64,000 bases of DNA, taken from NCBI GenBank assembly GCA_033002965.1, contig JAURVB010012671.1:122495-186494 (forward strand), in the 5' to 3' direction. The DNA is from Piper betle (lineage: Eukaryota; Streptophyta; Magnoliopsida; Piperales; Piperaceae). A program made the position numbers and the translations under genes. This document shows positions 58,674 to 64,000 of this stretch, in pieces. Below the pieces are notes generated by a model, which was not told the DNA's origin, did no database searches, and saw nothing but the letters and a program-made list of their open reading frames with translations. Numbering within the stretch: position 1 is the first letter of the stretch; each line of letters starts with the position of its first letter.

Positions 58674-60830
58674 ATGGAGAAAGGGGAGATGTGCGATTAC
58701 TGTGGGCAGGCCGGGGCGGTACTCTACTGTCGAGCAGACTCAGCGCGGCTGTGCCTATCGTGCGACCGACAGGTCCATGCCGCCAACGCGCTTTCGCTCA
58801 AGCACCCGCGCTCCGACTTGTGCCACAACTGCCGCGCGGCCCCGGCGTCGACGCGCTGCGCCACGGACGACCTCGCCCTCTGCCCCGACTGCGATTCCGA
58901 CACCCATGCTTCCTCCTCTCTCGCCTCCTCCCACCGCCGCCTCCCCTCCCCCTTCTCCGGCTGCCCTTCCCCTCTCCTCCTCGCCGCTCGCTGGGACTTC
59001 AACCTCGACCTCGCCGCCAACCCCACCCACCTCGATGAGATGCTCAAGCGCCGTGGCCGGCAGCGGCAGCTCGTCTACTTGCAATTGCTGGATCTGCTCC
59101 GTCAGGATCTTGGCTGCGTCGCCGGGGGGAGGGGGTGCCCGAGTTCTTCCCCTCCACGTCCCAGCCTCCTGTTTACGACGATATCGGCACCATGGATCAG
59201 GGTATGCCGTTCACCTCGCTGCTGATGCTGCCTGGTGGGTTGGATTTGCAAGGCGAGGATCGATTGGTGGAGGGCGACGACTTCCTCTGGGATTGCAATG
59301 TTCCTGCTCCAGATCAGACGGCTCAGGTGCCCATTTCTCGTTCCTACCCAGTTCTCATTTAGTGCATATCCCTGTACTAACCAACTTGCTCATCTTCTCT
59401 GTCTACACAAAAAAAAAATCCCTCCGTGATTGACTTTCTTTTCGATATGAAATCAGAGAGAGGAATTCGTTTGTTTGATGGGTTCGATTCTTAGCCTTTT
59501 CTATTTAAACTTTTATCGGATGTGGCATCCCCTTTGTAGACCATAATAGTTTTACTTTTTGCGGTAACTAAGTGGTGTTATGCCTTCCCTGAGTCGGATT
59601 TGGTAAACTACATCCTTGAAAACACCATGCTCATTATTGTGTGTCAATTACTTTTTTTTCATTATTGTGTGTCAATTACTATTTTTTTTTCTGTCATTTG
59701 ATTGGCCATTAATAGCCTATCATGCTAGAAAACCCATTTTTCGGTAGGAATGTTGCAAAACATGAAGTGCAATAATAAAGTTCCTTGAATTTGATGTTTG
59801 TAGATTTGGGATTTCAAATTGGGAAAGTCAAGAACTCATGAAGAATCACCTCCCGCAGAAGTAGGACTTGGTGCAGACGAAACATGTTTCATTCTGAAAA
59901 ATTACAACAATCCCTTCAAAGAATTTTCATTGGCCAATACATTGGAAAATGCTGATAAATGTGATATAAATTCCTCATCTCCTGTCGAGGACCTAGCTTC
60001 TAGCAATATTCGGCATGTGTCTTCTCCAAGTGTGAGTCGTTTCTATACACATTTCAGGTTTTGTGCTTAATTTAGTTTATTTGTTTTGGAATCATTTCGT
60101 TACCTGTTTACTATTTATATACCTAACAATTGTCAGATATTAAAACAGTGTCGTTGTTGTATACCTCGTGCCCTATATGATTGTGCACAATATGGTTTTC
60201 TTACTGGCCAACAGAAATCACCAAAATTGCTAAACCTTCTTGTGCTGCATGTCATGTGTAGTAGAAACATTAGAAAACAACTTCAGCTTGGTACTTGCTA
60301 TAGTGATCAATATGCCTCATGTTCTTGCGCATTTCAGGGTCTTAATCATGTCTTCTGCTCTCTGGGCAGGCATGTGTTCACTCCGCTAACAAGTGGAAAA
60401 GTAACTTGAAGCATCCACCATCTCAGAGGTCGGCAGCAGAAAACAACATACTAGCTCAATTGAAAACAAATATTACCAGTGACAACATTCATTTTAGGGA
60501 GCAACAGCGCCTACTCAAAACTGAGAGTACGAAAGCAACTGGCAAGACTGACATGGAGTTATTGGCTCAAAACAGAGGCAACGCCATGTTACGCTACAAG
60601 GAAAAGAAGAAAACTCGCAGGTAGCTTAAGTTTTGAATGTTCTTATATATTTAATTATTCTCTCCCATATACTTTGATTTTTGAATCGCTCTTAGTTGAG
60701 GTTCTCTCCCATGCAACAATTTAGGTATGACAGGCATATTCGGTACGAGTCTAGGAAAGTGAGAGCTGACACACGAAAGCGAATTAAGGGTAGGTTTGTG
60801 AAGTCTTCTGAAGCTCCAGGCACTGGCTAG
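58674..60830 (+). CDS. CONSTANS-like protein with two B-boxes and CCT domain (COL9-15/BBX7-13 type), four exons, one frameshift
   Basis: Nuclear transcription regulator of the light and flowering-time BBX family. Exons: 58674-59326, 59804-60031, 60370-60620, 60725-60830; GT-AG introns, consistent phases; about 412 residues. Two complete B-boxes follow the spacing C-2-C-8-C-7-C-2-C-4-H-8-H at residues 7-44 and 50-87. The CCT domain is at about 363-404 ([37 protein letters not shown]) and is split by the last intron at the usual place. The ATG at 58674 is the first in frame and precedes C7 directly. Exon 1 shifts frame between [13 protein letters not shown] and [10 protein letters not shown], within G6AG5 at 59124-59135; one extra G joins the halves. 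The first exon is very GC-rich. Exact BBX member is not resolved. Confidence 0.92.
59124..59135 (+). other. Frameshift point in the B-box gene
   Basis: G6, A, G5. Before it the frame continues the B-box exon; after it the frame continues into a conserved exon end at the donor 59327. One missing G in either run explains the break. Confidence 0.8.
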
Positions 60831-61650
60831 GAGGCGAAATGGGTTGATAGAGCTTCAGATCCACATGTATATGTGATTTTTTGTTGACTCCGTGTGTCTT
60901 ACCCGGCCATAAAGTTCTACTAGAAAGCTTTGTTTGTAGTCTGGTATACGTTGTTATGCAATTTCTCGTAATGTTTAATTTTATATTTGTTTTCTCGAAC
61001 TTTAAGACTTAAGAAAGTTGGGCTAGTTATTTTTAGATGGCTTGTATTTTTATTTGGGAAGCAGACTATTATGTACAAAAAGCCATTGTGAAAATGAGTG
61101 TAGTTGGTTGATATCTTTATAGACCAAGTGTTTTCTCCTCTGGAGTGACGTTTGTAATTTGTAGGTTGTTTCGGATGGAAATTTATATCCTCTACTGTTT
61201 CGAAATCAGATTTACTGTACTTGCAAATTAAAATTTCGCCAAACGCCTTAAAATTGTTGGTGGTTTTTTATTTTTTGAGGAAAGAACCTGGCTATTAAGT
61301 GTTGGGTTGTCCCTCGTTGATAAATACATAAAATTATAACCTTATTTCGGATAAAATTTAAAATTTTTGTATATTAATTTCCTATGAAAGGAATAAAAAT
61401 AAATTGCAGATGTTTTTCTTGATTGGTTTTGGATTTTGGAGAAAAAGAGTTACTGAGGGGAGAATGGAAAATTGTGTAGATTGAAGAAATATAAATGTTT
61501 TGTTAAAATTTGTTTGTAATCACCAATGTTAACTTTGTCAAGTTCTTAATGTGTAATATTTTTCTCTCCTTTTAATTATTTGTGGTTAATACTAATTATG
61601 TAAAAATTACAATAAATTAGTATTAGGGAGTACTGACACTATTAAAAAAG
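60831..61650. other. 3' flank of the B-box gene
   Basis: This is the 3'-UTR followed by AT-rich DNA up to the retrotransposon remnant. No gene or clear repeat. Confidence 0.45.
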
Positions 61651-61654
61651 AAAG

Positions 61655-62713
61655 ATGATTGATCATTTATGTTCTAAGGATTTGTATGAACCTATCACTC
61701 GTCAGAAACTTTCAGAGGTGACTGATAAAGACTGGAATAAGTTGGATAAGAAGGCTATAGCTTGTTTGAAATAATGTATAGATGAACTTGTATATCATCA
61801 TGTTTCTTAATTAACATCTTCAAAAACAATATAGGATAAACTCTAAGAAGTTTATGAGATGAATATTGCTCATAACAAGACTTTTTTGATAAAGAAATTA
61901 GTGAACTTTAGGTGTAAGGATAGAAGTGATATAAGTGAGCATCTCAATGAGATAATCAGTATTATTATTCAACTTGCCAGGATGAAGATGACTTTAGATG
62001 AAGAATTATAAGCTATCTTGCTCTTCAACACATTGCCACAGAGCTAAGAAACATTGGTGATCTCTTTGAGCAATGCTGCTCTAGATGGAAAACTCACAAT
62101 GGACATGGTAATAAGTAGTTTATTAAATTAGGAGGTGAGAAAAAAATTTCTACCAACTTCAGGGTCTCATGCATTAGTGTCAAAAGAGGCAAGAGGTAGA
62201 TTAAGAAATAAAGACACAATCAGAAGGGACAAAAGTAGAAAAAGGTCTAAATCCAGGAAGAACTTGAAGTGTAGTTATTGTGACAAGACAGATCATATCA
62301 AAAAGGATGGTTAGAAGTTCAAGAAAGACTTAAAAAATAAGGACAATAAGGATCAAGGAGAAAAGAATACTAATATTGTACATGATGACATACTGATTAT
62401 TTCTGATTGTGAGAATGATTGTTTGACAGCTAATTGTAATGCTAGTTGGGTAGTTGACTCTGAAGCATCATTTCATGCAATTCAAAGCAGAAATTTCTTT
62501 ACTACCAATGAACCTTTAGATTTGAGTTTAGTGAAGATGGGAAATAGTGATACTTCCAAAATTGTGGGACTTAGAGATATGCATATAGTAATAAACATGG
62601 GTTATAGATTGGAGGATGCTTAAAAATGTAAGATATATTTCAGATTTGAGGATGAGTTTGTTCTCAACTAGAGTGCTTGATGATGAAGGATTTGGTTTAT
62701 AATTTGCACAAGG
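61655..62713 (+). mobile_element. Decayed Ty1/copia gag-pol, left part
   Basis: Plus strand. From 61655 the translation shows a copia-type Gag (EPITRQKLSEVTDKDWNKLD, then FIKK/LVNFRCKD and EHLNEIISIIIQLARM regions), then a damaged CCHC knuckle near 62270-62315 (CSYCDKTDHIKKDG: the last cysteine is lost and the next tryptophan codon is TAG), then a protease with WVVDSEASFHAI at about 62445 where DSG is expected. It then shifts frame into LDDEGF. Several stops fit C-to-T decay of CAA codons. No LTR is seen upstream. It is interrupted by a TRIM at 62714. Confidence 0.85.
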
Positions 62714-63506
62714 TGTAACGACCCAGCCCAAAAATGCAACGTAATGGGCTAAGTCATTTCTTTAAAATGGGCACCTTGAAAGTTAAAAGATCTGAGTCCC
62801 GATTCCCACTTATAAAACAGGATCTTCTCCCGGTAGGTATTAGATGTGGGACTAAGTTGAGGGATCTCACAATCCACCCACCTTAGGGAATTTCGTCCTC
62901 GAAATGCCTATGTCTTGGCTCGTTGCTAGCCCCAGCCCACGACCTTTCTGGCCCGTGACCGGCAGCCTAGCCAACGTTTCGAATCCAGCCCACCATCTAA
63001 CACGGAACCCAGGTCGGCTCTGATACCATTTGTAACAACCCGGCCCAAAAGTACAACGTAATGGGCCTAAGTCATTTCTTTAAAATTGGTACCCCGAAAG
63101 TTAAAGATCTCTAGTCCATTCCCACTTATAAACAAGATCTTCTCCCAGTAGGTATTAGATGTGGGACTAAGTCGAGGGATCTCACGAAATCCACCTCTTC
63201 CCTTAGGAATTTCGTCCCCGAAATGCCTCATTATTGGCCCGTTGCTAGCCCCAGCCCACGACCTTTCTGGCCCGTGACCGGCAGCCCTAGCCAACGTTTC
63301 TAATCCAGCCCACCATCTAACACGGAACCAGGTCGGCTCTGATACTATTTGTAACGACCCAGCCCAAAATGCAACGTAATGGGCTAAGTCATTTCTTTAC
63401 AATGGGTACCCCGAAAGTTAAAAGATCTCTAGTCCATTCCCACTTATAAACAGGGATCTTCTCCCGTGTAGGTATTAGATGTGGGACTAAGTTGAGGGAT
63501 CTCACA
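62714..63506 (-). mobile_element. TRIM element with three LTRs and two internal regions
   Basis: Three copies of a 157-158-bp LTR (62714-62871, 63031-63186, 63350-63506) alternate with two internal segments of about 160 bp. On the minus strand the LTR runs TGTGAGATCC...GTTACA, followed by a PBS TGGTATCAGAGCC (63028-63016; one mismatch in the second, 63347-63335) for initiator tRNA-Met, and preceded by a purine-rich AAGGTGGGTGGAT. The whole is flanked by a perfect 5-bp duplication CAAGG (62709-62713 and 63507-63511) within copia gag-pol. There is no coding sequence, as expected for TRIMs. Confidence 0.9.
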
Positions 63507-63511
63507 CAAGG

Positions 63512-64000
63512 TGTGTGGAAACTTGTGAAAGGTTCTCTTGTTGTTGCTAAAGGGAAAAAGTATTCTAGTTTGTACAAGACTAAGACGAGTCTAGTTCAAG
63601 GGAGGTTAATATCTTCTCACTTGATTCCACTGCTGATTTGTGGCGCCATCGATTGGGACACATGAGTGAGAAAGGACTAAAGACGTTGAAGAAGTCAAAT
63701 CTCCTTCCCAAGGTCAAGGACATCACAATGAGTTCTTGAGACCAATGTTTGGTGGGGAAACAATGTAGGACATTCTTTAGAAGCACAAATACAAGGAAGT
63801 CAGAAGTTCTAGAGTTGGTGCATCCTGATGTGTGTGGGCCTATGGAGGTAAATTCTTTTTACGGTTCTATTTATTTTGTCACTTTTATTTATGATACTTT
63901 TATGAAAGTGTGGGCTTATGCATAAAAATAAAAGTGATATTTTTGGTATCGTTAAGAATTTTCATGTATTGGTTGAAAGAAATACTAGTAAGCTCTTATT
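63512..64000 (+). mobile_element. Decayed Ty1/copia gag-pol, right part
   Basis: This continues the copia polyprotein after the TRIM: GVWKLVKGSLVVAKGKK, SLYKTK, the pre-integrase zinc region (LWHRRLGHMSEKGL...CLVGKQC) and the start of integrase (LVHPDVCGPMEV, YFVTFIYD, KVWAYA) with the first catalytic aspartate in DVCGP. Frame breaks and stops are present (TGA after ITMSS, TAA after WAYA). The window ends inside integrase. Confidence 0.87.

Noticed and set aside
1..64000. CRISPR arrays, operons, bacterial promoters or riboswitches
   Set aside because: The window is plant nuclear DNA. The tandem repeats seen have no spacer structure, and no riboswitch-like conserved core was recognised.

Overview
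The window is nuclear DNA of a flowering plant. Spliced plant genes have GT-AG introns, intergenic DNA is AT-rich and full of decayed transposons, and there is a nuclear insertion of plastid ycf2. The genes have very GC-rich 5' exons inside AT-rich surroundings, which is typical of monocots; I infer a monocot but cannot name the species.

Four protein genes are well supported. (1) A single-exon MYC2-type bHLH regulator on the minus strand, 11128-12935. (2) A Glo3-type ARF-GAP (AGD8/9/10 group), plus strand, seven exons, 25405-29737. (3) A SCAI/UPF0682 protein, minus strand, ten exons, 35851-30372, lying tail-to-tail with the ARF-GAP. (4) A CONSTANS-like protein with two B-boxes and a CCT domain, plus strand, four exons, 58674-60830. 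Genes 1, 2 and 4 each carry exactly one single-base length change in or beside a homopolymer (C5 at 12544-12548, A5 at 26500-26504, G6AG5 at 59124-59135) that breaks an otherwise intact reading frame. That pattern looks more like consensus error than three independent pseudogenes. A broken ELM2-domain gene remnant lies at 5160-5660 (minus).

The rest is mobile and repetitive DNA. 1-2070: the end of a long LTR, then an 867-bp hAT-like element with an 8-bp target duplication. 13741-14560 and 18878-19560: two related elements beside (TA)n microsatellites, with hairpin-bearing ends; the first is filled with G-rich minisatellite and the second with an exon-like fragment. 15184-15623: a CACTA-like candidate. 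24437-24918: a tandem array dense in site II (TGGGCY) motifs upstream of the ARF-GAP. 36590-40248: a ycf2 NUPT split by a solo LTR. 37448-55253: a nest of one LTR family in both orientations. It includes a 9.35-kb minus-strand element (41230-50579) with 2.8-3.0-kb LTRs, an initiator-Met PBS, a polypurine tract and no coding capacity (LARD-like), and a solo LTR inserted in another copy. 61655-64000: a decayed Ty1/copia gag-pol interrupted by a TRIM with three LTRs, two internal regions and a perfect 5-bp target duplication.

The four genes do not form a pathway: jasmonate-type transcription control, COPI/Golgi traffic, a SCAI co-regulator or repair factor, and a BBX regulator. The most notable content is the layered transposon history and the exchange of sequence modules between element families.
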